DNA of 64,000 bases from Winogradskyella sp. (GCF_028282165.1 NZ_JANQIM010000024.1:62001-126000); one strand, 5' to 3'. Positions 1-9,428 are shown, counted from the stretch's first letter. Notes: generated by a model not told the origin, from the letters alone. Made by a program: numbers and translations.

Positions 1-210
1 CAATAACTCAAAGCAAATTCCAATAGCTTGAATAAATTTTTCTTCTGAGCGATATTCTTGGTTTATAGTTTTGGATTTTCCAAAGGGCAAACTTTCAGCC
101 AAATCCTCTTCGCCTATTGAGATTAGCATTTCTTTGAATAATGTAACCAGTTCTTGAAAGTCGGTATGGATTTTTTCAATCCCTTCTTTTTTAAGCAATT
201 CTAATGACAT
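1..210 (-). CDS. ppc: Phosphoenolpyruvate carboxylase-like protein, N-terminal 70 codons (partial)
   Basis: An open frame starts at an ATG at 210 and runs off the left edge without a stop. The visible 70 residues are charged and helical. A stretch with the pattern F-x2-ML-x3-GEEDLAESLPF (about residues 24-42) is followed by EEKFIQAIGICFELL at the edge. This resembles the start of the PEP carboxylase type found in many Bacteroidota, which would make oxaloacetate from PEP and bicarbonate in the cytoplasm. The family call is from memory of the N-terminal pattern. None of the catalytic region (His and Arg motifs) is inside the window, so the function is tentative. Confidence 0.5.
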   Translation of the reverse strand, partial: MSLELLKKEGIEKIHTDFQELVTLFKEMLISIGEEDLAESLPFGKSKTINQEYRSEEKFIQAIGICFELL

Positions 211-293
211 ATTTTTTTATTATTTAAAGGAATCTAACAGCATTTCTAATTGTTAAAGCTTATAGATAGACTTAAAATTTGACTGATGAAATT

Positions 294-330
294 AAAAAAA
301 TAACTTTGAAAATTCGAATTTTCAAAGTTA
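294..330 (-). terminator. Rho-independent terminator after the hydrolase/NTF2-like pair
   Basis: Positions 301-330 are a perfect 30-base palindrome (15-base arms with TTCGAA at the centre). On the minus strand it is followed by seven T residues (complement of 294-300). It lies 100 bases past the stop at 430 and before the next minus-strand start at 210, so it should insulate the ppc-like gene from upstream readthrough. The stem is AT-rich but long. Confidence 0.7.
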
Positions 331-429
331 AGAAACGATGAATAGGCCTACATGTAAATTATACCTATAGACCTATTTGAAATTAAAGAAGTGAAAGCAA
401 TTGTCAATAACTTTCTAGAGTCCAAACTT

Positions 430-1449
430 TTAGAGCTGTAGATTCTTGTAAAAAAACTGACTTGTTTTCTCAACGGCTAAATCGACTTCTTCTTTTTGGT
501 CATAGAATGCAAATTGATGCATTGGTGATGCCAAATCAGTCTCTACCCAAACCAGTTCTTTATTTTTTGATGGTACAGCTTCAAAGTATTTTTTGGTGTA
601 ATCTGGTAAAACACAGCCATCAGAATGTACCATAAATAGCGGTTTATCTAATTTTGATGCTGATGGAAATGGATTCAAGTTCAACCAATCTTCCCATGTG
701 GCCACAGCAAATTGGTCAGCACTCCATTGTGGAATGGCTCCACGCTCAGGATTTAAGTAATAATCAAAGTTACCATACATGGCTGCTGTTGGGTCATCTG
801 TTGAAATGGTCTTAATATATGTGAATTCACCTGTCTCGGCATATTTCTTTTTGGCAGCTTGTGCAGCATCCTTACGTTGCTGTACACCTTCTTCACCACC
901 ATAAAACAATTTTACAGCTTCGTCATCGTGCAACCAAGAGGCTGTTGTTGCTACAGCTTTGATATTACTATCTTCTGAAGCTGCCATTAAGGTATACATA
1001 GAACCTGCACAGACGCCAAAGGCTCCAATATTAGTACCATCGACTTCTGGAAGCGTCTTTAAATAGGCTACGGCATTTTTAATGTCCTGGATTTTCATGG
1101 TTGGATTCTCCCAAGCTCTTGGTACACCTTCACTTTCACCATAATTTCTAAAATCGAATGCCAAGGTGATAAAACCATTTTCTGCAAATCGCTTGGCGTA
1201 CAAACCAGCCATTTGCTCTTTAACGGTTGTCCAACTGCCAGAACTCACAATAGTTGGATACTTTTTTCCTTCTTCGAAGTTTGGCGGATAGTATAAATTG
1301 CCTACAAGGTTTAAGCCTTCACTTTTAAAATTTACGGTTTTCATGGTTACTTCTGTGTTTTTAGTTTCGTTCTGTTCTTCCTTCTTTTTTTCTGAATTTG
1401 CACAAGAGCATACTAGTGCAAGGGTTAATGCTAAGGTTATTGTTTTCAT
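430..1449 (-). CDS. Exported alpha/beta hydrolase lipoprotein (dienelactone hydrolase-like, Cys nucleophile)
   Basis: A 339-residue predicted lipoprotein. The signal peptide ends in a lipobox with Cys16 (VCSC), followed by a Lys/Glu-rich linker to about residue 36. The alpha/beta-hydrolase fold covers residues 40-335. The nucleophile elbow reads G-V-C-A-G (Cys147) rather than G-x-S-x-G, as in dienelactone-hydrolase and YcjY-like members. Asp277 (HSDGC) and His311 (SPMHQF) complete a plausible triad. The protein would sit in the periplasm or on the outer membrane. It starts one base after the stop of the NTF2-like gene at 1451, so the two are almost certainly cotranscribed. The substrate cannot be read from the sequence. 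Confidence 0.8.
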   Translation of the reverse strand: MKTITLALTLALVCSCANSEKKKEEQNETKNTEVTMKTVNFKSEGLNLVGNLYYPPNFEEGKKYPTIVSSGSWTTVKEQMAGLYAKRFAENGFITLAFDFRNYGESEGVPRAWENPTMKIQDIKNAVAYLKTLPEVDGTNIGAFGVCAGSMYTLMAASEDSNIKAVATTASWLHDDEAVKLFYGGEEGVQQRKDAAQAAKKKYAETGEFTYIKTISTDDPTAAMYGNFDYYLNPERGAIPQWSADQFAVATWEDWLNLNPFPSASKLDKPLFMVHSDGCVLPDYTKKYFEAVPSKNKELVWVETDLASPMHQFAFYDQKEEVDLAVEKTSQFFYKNLQL

Positions 1450-1450
1450 T

Positions 1451-1963
1451 TTAGTTTGATTTTACTTGTTCTACAGCTTTTTCAATAAGTTTTGTATTTC
1501 CATCCTGATATTTGAAATTAAAGGTCATCGTTGTGATTTTCCAAATACCATCTATTTTTTCTAAATCAAAATCATAGCTTCCTACTACGGTCCAAATATT
1601 GCCGTTATCATCTTCTAAACAATGTGTAGCGGTGCCGTAGCAAAACGAATGTGCTTTGTTGCCATCAACTTTAGTAATGAAGTTTCCTATTTGATGATGT
1701 GTAAATGTAAAGCCTGGTAATACGGTTTTCCAGCTAGCGGTAATATCGGCAGGCGAAACTTCTGTCGCAGGATTTGTGGTCATTGAAGAATAATCTAATG
1801 TTACTTTTGAGGCAAATTGTGCTTCTACTTCTGTCCAATTGCTATTATCAGAATTGACAAACATTTCGGTAATGGTTTCCTGAATATTCATCTTGTCTTT
1901 CATGTGTTGTGCATTTATAATTAATGAAGTGGTCATTAATAAGGTTATAAATAGTGTTTTCAT
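1451..1963 (-). CDS. Secreted SnoaL/NTF2-like protein
   Basis: About 170 residues with a clear Sec signal peptide ending at INAQ. The ATG at 1963 is preferred over an upstream in-frame ATG at 1987 because the latter would put eight extra residues, two of them Lys, in front of the signal peptide. The mature part has the SnoaL-like cone pattern: an N-terminal helix followed by strands ending in GSYDFDLEKIDGIWKI. Such proteins are small ligand-binding folds or isomerase-like enzymes. The gene is upstream of and nearly abutting the exported hydrolase, which suggests both act on one extracytoplasmic compound. Function beyond the fold is not assignable. Confidence 0.7.
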   Translation of the reverse strand: MKTLFITLLMTTSLIINAQHMKDKMNIQETITEMFVNSDNSNWTEVEAQFASKVTLDYSSMTTNPATEVSPADITASWKTVLPGFTFTHHQIGNFITKVDGNKAHSFCYGTATHCLEDDNGNIWTVVGSYDFDLEKIDGIWKITTMTFNFKYQDGNTKLIEKAVEQVKSN

Positions 1964-2060
1964 CTTCGTTTTGTTTTGATAGTACAAAGATGCGACGGCT
2001 TTCTCAGGAAAGATTTATAGAATCAAATAGAGAAGTATAAAAATCAAAGACTATTGAATT

Positions 2061-2126
2061 GTCACCTCGATACATCCCGACAGTTTCGATAGCTATCGGA
2101 ATCAGAACACTCAAGCTGACTACTGA
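2061..2126. repeat. Palindromic intergenic repeat
   Basis: This gap between the AraC gene and the NTF2-like gene holds nested palindromes: CGATAGCTATCG at 2087-2098, with flanking CCCGACAG and CACCTCGA motifs. The vocabulary (GTCACCTCGA, CCGATAGCTATCGG) is of the kind scattered between genes in many flavobacterial genomes. It could act as a transcription end for the AraC gene, but there is no clear T-tract. Confidence 0.4.
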
Positions 2127-2136
2127 TGGATAGGGG

Positions 2137-3045
2137 CTAGTTATTCTTCCTAAATGAATTTGGCGTCAACCCAGTTTGTTTTTTAAAAAAACTATTAAAA
2201 TTATTGGGTGCGTCGAAATGCAAGTTATAAGCAATTTCCTTGATGCTCATGTCGGTTTGAAGCAGTCGCGATTTTGCCAATCGCATAATGTGATTTTGAA
2301 TATGATTTTTGGCTGTATGTCCTGTAATTTGCTTTACCGTGGCGTTTAAGTGGTTAGGGTGTACTGCTAATTGCTCTGCATAAAAACTTGGCGAATGTGT
2401 TTTTTTATTTGCCAAAGTATTGTCATAAAAACTTGTTTCTATTAAGGTTTGGAAACGCGACAGCAAATTAACATCTGCTTTTCTAAAAGCAGTTTCGGCC
2501 TCTTCTTTATTTACTTGGGTATTAAAATAGCGTTTTACAAAGTTAAGCAGTACCAATACTTGAGCTTCTATAATTGCTAATGAATCGTCTTTAAGGTTTT
2601 GTTGTTCATTGTAAATAGATTCATAAAGGGATAACAACTTAGAAACCTCATTGGGTTGAACTTTAAATGGAATGGACTTGTCAATCTTTAAAAACGGAAA
2701 CTCCTCCAAAAGCTGTTGCAAGTGTTTTGAGCTAGTCACAAATTCTTTAGCGAACATTAAATAATAGCCTTCCCAATCGGGTAGAATATCCCAGGAAATA
2801 ATTTGGAAAGGTGTGTTGAAAAATACGGTAGCCCCTTCAGGGAAATTAGAATAGTGTCCAGTAATGGCTTTACCAGAGCCTTCAACTTTTATGGCAATGG
2901 CATAGAACTCGTGTTTAAACGGCTGCATATTTGGAACAACCGTTGGCATGTTTTCTTCAAAACTTCGAATATCAAAATAAGGTTGTTTAGGGCTAGAAAT
3001 GTTAATGGCCTTACAATAATTCGATATGGTTTTGAAGTGTTGCAC
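2137..3045 (-). CDS. AraC-family transcriptional regulator
   Basis: 302 residues. The N-terminal 160 residues look like a cupin-type sensing domain. The C-terminal 100 form the AraC double helix-turn-helix, including SIKEIAYNLHFDAPNNFNSF and the closing FKKQTGLTPNSFRK signature. The start is GTG at 3045, since an in-frame TGA lies two codons upstream. Divergent from the TerB-like gene at 3188 and in line with the NTF2-like/hydrolase pair downstream, whose expression it may control (inference from position only). The ligand is unknown. Confidence 0.85.
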   Translation of the reverse strand: MQHFKTISNYCKAINISSPKQPYFDIRSFEENMPTVVPNMQPFKHEFYAIAIKVEGSGKAITGHYSNFPEGATVFFNTPFQIISWDILPDWEGYYLMFAKEFVTSSKHLQQLLEEFPFLKIDKSIPFKVQPNEVSKLLSLYESIYNEQQNLKDDSLAIIEAQVLVLLNFVKRYFNTQVNKEEAETAFRKADVNLLSRFQTLIETSFYDNTLANKKTHSPSFYAEQLAVHPNHLNATVKQITGHTAKNHIQNHIMRLAKSRLLQTDMSIKEIAYNLHFDAPNNFNSFFKKQTGLTPNSFRKNN

Positions 3046-3187
3046 AAGTCAAATTTATGATTTCTTTTATCATTTTGTGGTGGTAATGGAGTTCTTATTA
3101 TTTAATGTCATTAGTAAGCTGCAAAAAATAGCAGATTGAGGATATTTTGATTTTGGATTAATATATATTTGCCCGATTAAAAAAACA

Positions 3188-3625
3188 ATGTATATGTCAA
3201 TTTCAGATTTGTTCGAAAGTGGATTCAAAAAACGAAATAAAGACCATTTTGCAGCTATAGCTAGGGTAGCAATGAGTGACGGTATTATCAATGATGGTGA
3301 GAGAGAATTTTTAGACCGTTTAGCCGTTCGTTTAGATATCACAGAACACGATTACAAAGCCATTTTAAAGGATTATAAAAGTCACCCGATTAACGCTCCA
3401 GTTTCTTATGATAAGCGTTTAGAACGCTTGTACGACTTAACTCGTATGGTATGGGCCGACCATATTGAAGGAGAAGACCAAGTAGTGCTTCTAGAAAAAT
3501 TATGTATTGGATTAGGTTTTAACCCTGAAAATGTAAAATATATTGCCGATAAGGCACTAAGCTTAGTTTATTACGAGGTAGATTTAAATGAGTTTACGGA
3601 GAAGATGAAAAAAATGAATCAATAA
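3188..3625 (+). CDS. TerB-family (DjlA N-domain-like) protein
   Basis: 145 residues, all helical and cytoplasmic. The acidic metal-site signature of TerB-like folds is visible as MSDGIINDGEREFL (about residues 29-42) and a second acidic helix ADHIEGEDQ. TerB folds are associated with tellurite and envelope stress modules, but single-domain copies like this are of unknown function. No ter cluster is present nearby. A second ATG two codons in (3194) could be the true start. A TATATTTG -7 motif lies at 3164-3171, just before the gene. Confidence 0.75.
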   Translation: MYMSISDLFESGFKKRNKDHFAAIARVAMSDGIINDGEREFLDRLAVRLDITEHDYKAILKDYKSHPINAPVSYDKRLERLYDLTRMVWADHIEGEDQVVLLEKLCIGLGFNPENVKYIADKALSLVYYEVDLNEFTEKMKKMNQ

Positions 3626-3642
3626 TAGATGCTTAGCGTTAG

Positions 3643-3672
3643 AAAAAGCGAACAATAGTGTTCGCTTTTTTT
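3643..3672. terminator. Bidirectional terminator between the TerB-like gene and fbp
   Basis: A 12-base perfect stem (3643-3654 with 3659-3670) around an ATAG loop, with A-runs on one side and T-runs on the other. It works in both directions and overlaps the fbp stop codon region, ending both convergent genes. Confidence 0.8.
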
Positions 3673-4678
3673 AGTTTGTCTTTCGCATAAATTCTTCAGC
3701 CTTTTCCACCATATTTTTACTGCCACAAATAAAAGGGACGCGCTGGTGAAGTTCTGTTGGCTCAATTTCCATGATTCGTGTAAATCCATCACTAGCTTTT
3801 CCGTTGGCTTGCTCGGCTAAAAATGCCATTGGATTACACTCATAGAGCAAACGAAGTTTTCCGTTGCTGGCTTTAGAGCTTTTAGGGTACATGTAAATAC
3901 CACCTTTGATCATATTTCTATGAAAATCTGAAACTAACGAACCTATATATCTAGAAGTGTAGGGTCTATCACCTTCTTCCATCTGGCAATATTTAATATA
4001 ATCCTTGATCCCTTGTGGGAAATGTATATAGTTCCCCTCATTAACAGAATAAATACGTCCGTCTTCAGGGAATTTCATATCTGGGTGAGACAAATAATAC
4101 GAGCCTATTGCAGGGTTTAGCGTAAAACCATTTACACCATCTCCAGTGGTATAAACCAACATAGTTGAGGTTCCATAAATAATATATCCAGCCGCAACTT
4201 GGTTGGTCCCTTTCTGAAGAAAGTCTTCTAGCTGCACAGGTGTTCCCACAGGAGTAACGCGTCTAAATACCGAGAATATGGTACCAACAGAGACATTAAC
4301 GTCAATATTTGAAGATCCATCTAACGGATCTATTAAGACCACATATTTATTCTGATGATTTTCATCTTGACTGTTAATTGTAATAAAATCATCTTCTTCT
4401 TCACTTGCAATACCGCAAACAATGTTTCTGTTGGTCATAGTTTGTATAAACTTCTCGTTGGCGTAAACGTCTAATTTCTGCTGATCTTCGCCTTGTACGT
4501 TAGTATCTCCAGCTGCACCGAGAATATCTACCAAACCTGCTTTATTAACTTCGTGATTTACCACTTTTGCGGCTAATCGAATAGAGTTTATAAGTCTTGA
4601 AAGTTCGCCAGAAGTATATTTAAAAGAAGCTTGGTTTTCAATGATAAACTCACCAAGTGTTTGATTGCGTTGAGACAT
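3671..4678 (-). CDS. fbp: Fructose-1,6-bisphosphatase class I
   Basis: 335 residues, the usual length of class I FBPase, a cytoplasmic gluconeogenic enzyme converting fructose 1,6-bisphosphate to fructose 6-phosphate. The metal and phosphate signature DPLDGSSN is at residues 117-124, with upstream acidic ligands EEE at 93-95. Conserved GGIYMYP and [18 protein letters not shown] motifs occur near residue 260-290. ATG start at 4678. It is a lone gene convergent with the TerB-like gene. In a uronate-degrading organism it would recycle triose phosphates made by Eda into hexose. Confidence 0.95.
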   Translation of the reverse strand: MSQRNQTLGEFIIENQASFKYTSGELSRLINSIRLAAKVVNHEVNKAGLVDILGAAGDTNVQGEDQQKLDVYANEKFIQTMTNRNIVCGIASEEEDDFITINSQDENHQNKYVVLIDPLDGSSNIDVNVSVGTIFSVFRRVTPVGTPVQLEDFLQKGTNQVAAGYIIYGTSTMLVYTTGDGVNGFTLNPAIGSYYLSHPDMKFPEDGRIYSVNEGNYIHFPQGIKDYIKYCQMEEGDRPYTSRYIGSLVSDFHRNMIKGGIYMYPKSSKASNGKLRLLYECNPMAFLAEQANGKASDGFTRIMEIEPTELHQRVPFICGSKNMVEKAEEFMRKTN

Positions 4679-4753
4679 GAAGTTTTATATTGATTAATAG
4701 GCACAAATATCGCATTTTTTAACAAACTATAACGTTTTCGTGATTTAAATAAA

Positions 4754-4785
4754 TTGTTATCTAAAGTCTGTTTGAACTATATTTG
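4754..4785 (+). promoter_or_regulatory. Bacteroidota-type promoter for the GNAT-aspartokinase operon
   Basis: TTG at 4754-4756, a 21-base spacer and TATATTTG at 4778-4785 match the TTG/TAnnTTTG consensus of the phylum. It is 23 bases before the ATG at 4809. Confidence 0.55.
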
Positions 4786-4808
4786 AGTTCTTTTTTAAAA
4801 AAGAAAAA

Positions 4809-5285
4809 ATGAACCAACCAAGACTTGCCATAATAGAAGATATGCCAAGAGTTCTAGAACTTATAAAAGAACTGGCCGTCTTTGAAAAAGAACCCAATGC
4901 GGTTGAGGTTACTTTAGACAAGTTAGAATCTGATGGGTTTGGTAATAAGCCTAAGTTTACATGTTTTGTTGTTGAAGTAGATCAAAAGGTTGAAGCCATG
5001 GCATTAGTCTATATGAGATATTCAACTTGGAAGGGAGAGGTCTTACATCTTGAAGATTTAATTGTGAGTGAAACACAAAGAGGTAAAAGCATAGGAACCA
5101 TGCTTTTGGATGAAGTGGTAAGATATGGTAAATCCTTAGGTGTAAAACGCATCAGTTGGGAAGTTCTCGATTGGAATGAGCCAGCCATAGATTTTTACGA
5201 AAAGAAAGGAGCAAAAGTGATGCGCGATTGGGATGTGGTTCAGCTTGATGAAAAAGGAATTGACAATTATTTAAAAGAGTTTTAA
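4809..5285 (+). CDS. GNAT-family N-acetyltransferase
   Basis: 158 residues with the GNAT core: a beta4 strand LHLEDLIVSETQRGKSIGTMLLDE carrying the acetyl-CoA pyrophosphate loop (Q/R-x-x-G-x-G/S, about residues 96-101), then WNEPAIDFYEKKGA, the alpha4 signature. It is a spermidine/spermine acetyltransferase-like single-domain enzyme. The stop overlaps the aspartokinase ATG by one base, so the two are translationally coupled. The acceptor substrate is not identifiable. Confidence 0.85.
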   Translation: MNQPRLAIIEDMPRVLELIKELAVFEKEPNAVEVTLDKLESDGFGNKPKFTCFVVEVDQKVEAMALVYMRYSTWKGEVLHLEDLIVSETQRGKSIGTMLLDEVVRYGKSLGVKRISWEVLDWNEPAIDFYEKKGAKVMRDWDVVQLDEKGIDNYLKEF

Positions 5286-6535
5286 TGCGCGTTTATAAAT
5301 TTGGCGGTGCTTCGGTAAAGGATGCTGAAGGGGTAAAAAACTTAGCCTCAGTTTTAAAAACTACAGGCTATGACAATACATTGGTTGTTATTTCTGCTAT
5401 GGGAAAAACTACTAATGCTATGGAAGTTGTAATCAAGAATTACTTTGAAAACAAAGACGAGTTACAAAGCTCAATTCACGAAGTTATAAAATACCACAAT
5501 GAGATTCTTCTAGATTTATTTGATAATGAACACCATCACGTATTTTCTTCTGTAAAAGCACTTTTTGATGAACTGGCCTTGTTCTTTAAGAGTAATAAAT
5601 CACCAGACTATAACTATGTTTATGACCAGACCATAGGTTTTGGCGAACTGATATCTACGACAATTATAAGCCAGTATCTCAACGAAACTGGCATAAAAAA
5701 TAAGTGGTTAGATGTAAGGGACTATATTAAAACCGATAATTATTACAGACGAGCTAATGTGAATTGGGAGCAAACCCAAGAGAATATTTCATCTCACTTA
5801 AACAGTTCGGTTCTCAATATTACCCAAGGATTTTTAGGCAGTGATGCCAATAATTTTACTACAACTTTGGGTAGGGAAGGTAGTGACTACACTGCTGCTA
5901 TTTTTGCGTATTGTTTAAATGCTAATAGTGTAACCATATGGAAAGACGTACCCGGGGTATTAAATGCAGACCCACGTTATTTTGAAAATGCACAGCTGCT
6001 ACATCAAATTTCTTACAGGGAAGCCATAGAGCTTGCCTTTTATGGAGCGTCCGTTATTCACCCGAAAACACTTCAGCCGTTACAGCAAAAGGAGATTCCA
6101 CTTTATGTAAAATCGTTTTTAAATCCTGTAGCAGAAGGGACTTGTGTAAGCAAAGGAAAAGCTATTGATCCTCAAATTCCTTGTTTTATTGTCAAGAAAA
6201 ATCAGATTTTAATTTCATTGTCATCGCTAGATTTTTCATATATCGTCGAAGAAAACATTAGCGACATTTTTAGTTTATTGCATCTTTATAAAATGAAAGT
6301 GGATGTCATTCAGAATTCTGCGATAAGTTTTTCGGTGTGTATAGATAATATTTATAACAATCGCGATAAGTTATTACAACACTTAAAGGCAAAATTTAAT
6401 GTAACATGCCACGATAATGTGAGTCTATATACCATTAGACACTATAATGATATTGCCATTCGAGAACTCGAAAAAGATAAAACGGTCTTATTGAAGCAAT
6501 TAACACAAGAAACCGTTCAAATCGTAACTAAATAA
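5285..6535 (+). CDS. Aspartate kinase (monofunctional)
   Basis: 416 residues. The N-terminal kinase signature KFGGASV is at residues 5-11, GFGELIST at 118-125 and TTLGREGSDY at 193-202. The last 110 residues are a degenerate ACT-like regulatory region. The enzyme phosphorylates aspartate, the first step to lysine, threonine and methionine. It lacks a fused homoserine dehydrogenase, and the C-terminal ACT part is short and divergent, so its feedback control may differ from ThrA/LysC. It overlaps the GNAT gene by one base and is followed by the OlsF-like gene after 20 bases. Confidence 0.85.
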   Translation: MRVYKFGGASVKDAEGVKNLASVLKTTGYDNTLVVISAMGKTTNAMEVVIKNYFENKDELQSSIHEVIKYHNEILLDLFDNEHHHVFSSVKALFDELALFFKSNKSPDYNYVYDQTIGFGELISTTIISQYLNETGIKNKWLDVRDYIKTDNYYRRANVNWEQTQENISSHLNSSVLNITQGFLGSDANNFTTTLGREGSDYTAAIFAYCLNANSVTIWKDVPGVLNADPRYFENAQLLHQISYREAIELAFYGASVIHPKTLQPLQQKEIPLYVKSFLNPVAEGTCVSKGKAIDPQIPCFIVKKNQILISLSSLDFSYIVEENISDIFSLLHLYKMKVDVIQNSAISFSVCIDNIYNNRDKLLQHLKAKFNVTCHDNVSLYTIRHYNDIAIRELEKDKTVLLKQLTQETVQIVTK

Positions 6536-6555
6536 CAATTTACTAAATTTGTTTT

Positions 6556-8385
6556 ATGGGGAAATCGTCTGATATAGGATTAGTTACAGCAAAGGAAGTT
6601 GCTAAAGCTATTAATGCAGACAAGTATGGTTTCATAGGTACTTTTTTTGGTTGGCTATTGATGAAAGTACTCAAGATTTCCACTATCAATAAAATATACA
6701 GACGTAACAAACATCTGTCTGATTTAGATTTTTTAAATGCCTTATTGGATGATTTTCAGATTAAATTCGAAATTCCCCAAGAGGATTTAAAGCGTCTTCC
6801 AAAAGATGGTGCCTACATCACCATATCCAACCATCCTCTCGGTGGTATTGACGGGATTTTGTTGTTGAAGTTGATGTTAGAGCAGCGCGAAGACTTTAAA
6901 ATTATTGCAAATTTCCTGTTGCATAGAATAGAACCTCTTAAGCCTTATGTTATGCCAGTTAATCCTTTTGAAGACCGAAAGGATGTAAAAAGTAGCATTA
7001 CAGGTTTTAAAAATGCTATAGTACATTTAAGAGAAGGGCATCCACTGGGTGTTTTTCCCGCTGGAGAGGTTTCTACCTATAAGGATGGAAAATTGGTGGT
7101 TGATAAACCATGGGAAGAAGCTGCCATGAAGCTTATAAAAAAAGCCGAAGTGCCTGTAGTTCCTATATATTTTCATGCCAAAAATAGTAGGCTATTCTAC
7201 CGATTATCTAAAATTAGTGATACCTTAAGAACAGCAAAATTACCTTCAGAATTGTTAACTCAAAAGCGAAGAATTATCAATGTGAGGATTGGTCGACCTA
7301 TTTCGGTTAAGGATCAAAAAGAACATAGCGCGTTACCCGACTTTTCGGATTTCTTAAGGCGAAAAACCTATATGCTCTCAAAGAGTTTTGAGGATAAACC
7401 AAAGATTTTAGACAACATTAAATCTACGGTTAAAGTTCCGAAAACAGCCAAACGAATCGTGACACCTATTGATCCTCAGGTGATGATGAATGAAGTTGAA
7501 AGACTAAGAAAAAAGGATTGCCGACTTTTGGTGAGTAAGAACTATGAAGTGTATTTAGCATCGGCTAAAGATATGCCCAATGTGTTGCGGGAAATAGGAC
7601 GGTTGCGTGAAATTACCTTTAGGGAGGTGGGTGAAGGCACTAATGAAGCCATAGACTTAGATACCTTTGACACCTATTATCACCACATGTTTTTATGGGA
7701 TACAGATAAACATCTGGTTGCAGGTGCCTACAGAATGGGATTAGGGTCTCAGATTTTTGAGCGTTTTGGTATCAATGGTTTTTATCTTCAGGATTTGTTT
7801 CGTTTTGAGCCCGAACTTTATAAAATGATGAGCCGATCTATTGAAATGGGGCGCGCCTTTATCGTTAAGGAGTATCAACAAAAACCAATGCCACTCTTTT
7901 TGCTTTGGAAAGGAATTGTTCACACTACATTGCGTCATCCTGAACATCAATATTTAATCGGCGGTGTTAGTATAAGCAATCAATTCTCTAACTTTTCGAA
8001 GAGCTTGATGATCGAGTTTATGAAATCGCACTACTATGACCCTTATGTGGCACAATACGTGCACCCTAAAAAAGAGTTTAAAGTAAAGCTTAAGGACGCT
8101 GATAAGGATTTTGTTTTTGATGCCACGGAAGCCGATTTAAATAAATTTGACAAGATCATCGATGAAGTTGAACCTGGAGCCTTAAGACTTCCTGTTTTGC
8201 TAAAAAAGTATATAAAGCAAAATGCTAAGCTTGTAGCATTTAATGTAGATCCTTTATTTAATAATGCTGTAGACGGATTGATGTACATAAAAATAGCAGA
8301 TTTACCAGAAAGTACGGTTAGACCAGTAATGGAAGAGTTCCAGGCCGAGCTAGAGCGTAAATTTATGGATAACCATGATAAATAA
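6556..8385 (+). CDS. olsF: Fused bifunctional acyltransferase for amino-acid lipids (OlsF-like)
   Basis: 609 residues with two acyltransferase domains. The N-terminal part is PlsC-like, with NHPLGGID at residues 92-99 (catalytic His/Asp) and FPAGEVS at 167-173. The C-terminal half, about 320-520, is the hemolysin/OlsB-type N-acyltransferase, marked by the REVGEGTNEAIDLDTFD region. This domain order is that of OlsF, described in Serratia and Flavobacterium, which makes ornithine lipids. The C-domain N-acylates the amino acid and the N-domain adds the second, ester-linked chain. In Bacteroidota the amino acid may be glycine rather than ornithine. It sits at the cytoplasmic membrane and shares 11 bases with the next gene. 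Confidence 0.8.
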   Translation: MGKSSDIGLVTAKEVAKAINADKYGFIGTFFGWLLMKVLKISTINKIYRRNKHLSDLDFLNALLDDFQIKFEIPQEDLKRLPKDGAYITISNHPLGGIDGILLLKLMLEQREDFKIIANFLLHRIEPLKPYVMPVNPFEDRKDVKSSITGFKNAIVHLREGHPLGVFPAGEVSTYKDGKLVVDKPWEEAAMKLIKKAEVPVVPIYFHAKNSRLFYRLSKISDTLRTAKLPSELLTQKRRIINVRIGRPISVKDQKEHSALPDFSDFLRRKTYMLSKSFEDKPKILDNIKSTVKVPKTAKRIVTPIDPQVMMNEVERLRKKDCRLLVSKNYEVYLASAKDMPNVLREIGRLREITFREVGEGTNEAIDLDTFDTYYHHMFLWDTDKHLVAGAYRMGLGSQIFERFGINGFYLQDLFRFEPELYKMMSRSIEMGRAFIVKEYQQKPMPLFLLWKGIVHTTLRHPEHQYLIGGVSISNQFSNFSKSLMIEFMKSHYYDPYVAQYVHPKKEFKVKLKDADKDFVFDATEADLNKFDKIIDEVEPGALRLPVLLKKYIKQNAKLVAFNVDPLFNNAVDGLMYIKIADLPESTVRPVMEEFQAELERKFMDNHDK

Positions 8386-9376
8386 ACTGTGGATTTTTTT
8401 ATTGTTTCCTGTTTGCTGTTTGTCGCAGACATTAACAGGTACAGTTGTTGATGACAGTACTAAACAACCTTTAGAGACGGTTTCAGTCTATTTCGATAAT
8501 ACAACTGTTGGAACGACTACCAATGAAAAAGGCGAATTTGCTATTAACTATACCGATGCTATTCAATCGAGTTTGGTCATATCCTATTTGGGCTATGAGA
8601 AAGTTATTATTAACGATTACAGGAGTCAAACGGTTTTAAACATTGCACTAAAGCCCAGTTCGGTTGCACTAGATGAAGTTTATATAAATTATGATGACGG
8701 ATTAACCAGAAGACAAAAGTTAAGATTGTTTAGAAAAGAGTTTTTGGGTACTTCAATATTTGCTAAGACATGCAAAATCTTAAATGAAGATGATCTTGTT
8801 TTACGTTATGATAAAAAAAATAGGGTACTATATGTCAATGCCAATGCACCGATTATTATAAGAAACAGAGCGCTTCAATACGAAATAGCTTTCGATATTA
8901 TCGATTTTGAGGCCAGCTATCGTTATGCCAACATAGAAACCCAAAACTTTGCTTTAGATAAAGTGGCTTACACAGGTACAACATATTATAAAGATTTGGA
9001 AAAAGCCAATAAAAAAAGTACCAAACGAAAACGAGAGGAGGCTTATAAAGGTTCTGTACAGCACTTTATGCGTGCTCTATACAATAAAAAGCTCAAGGAA
9101 GAAGGTTATGAGATTTACTTCAATAGTTTTAAAGTTGATGAATATGACTATTTTAATATTGAACCCAAGGAAGATTCTGATTTTAAAGAAGTCACTCTAA
9201 GACGAAAAGTATCTATTTTGTATGATAAGCAATATCAGTCTGATATCGATGTTTTTGTAGACAGTTTTTTGGTTGATGTGTATGGAAATTACTCAGCCAT
9301 AAAGGGGATTTATTTTACAGGAGCTATGGGAAGCCAACGTATCGGTGATACATTACCTCTAGATTACGGATTATAA
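8375..9376 (+). CDS. Exported carboxypeptidase-regulatory-like domain protein
   Basis: 333 residues with a signal peptide ending near CLSQ. Residues 18-95 form a CarboxypepD_reg-like beta-sandwich, the plug-associated domain seen on many Bacteroidota surface proteins. The remaining 230 residues are a basic, Tyr-rich region with no domain I recognise. There is no TonB barrel, so it is a stand-alone exported protein. The start overlaps the OlsF-like gene by 11 bases, implying cotranscription and perhaps an envelope lipid-related role (inference). Confidence 0.75.
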   Translation: MINKLWIFLLFPVCCLSQTLTGTVVDDSTKQPLETVSVYFDNTTVGTTTNEKGEFAINYTDAIQSSLVISYLGYEKVIINDYRSQTVLNIALKPSSVALDEVYINYDDGLTRRQKLRLFRKEFLGTSIFAKTCKILNEDDLVLRYDKKNRVLYVNANAPIIIRNRALQYEIAFDIIDFEASYRYANIETQNFALDKVAYTGTTYYKDLEKANKKSTKRKREEAYKGSVQHFMRALYNKKLKEEGYEIYFNSFKVDEYDYFNIEPKEDSDFKEVTLRRKVSILYDKQYQSDIDVFVDSFLVDVYGNYSAIKGIYFTGAMGSQRIGDTLPLDYGL

Positions 9377-9382
9377 AAAGAA

Positions 9383-9419
9383 ACCCCAAAACATTAATTC
9401 TGGGGTCATTATTTTTTTT
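9383..9419 (+). terminator. Terminator after the GNAT-to-regulatory-domain operon
   Basis: A CCCC/GGGG-cored stem (ACCCCA 9383-9388 with TGGGGT 9401-9406) is followed after five bases by eight T residues (9412-9419), immediately downstream of the stop at 9376. Confidence 0.6.
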
Positions 9420-9428
9420 GGTTTAATA

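Noticed and set aside
301..330. Perfect 30-base palindrome considered as an operator
   Set aside because: It is followed by a T7 tract on the minus strand and sits after a stop codon, so a terminator explains it better.
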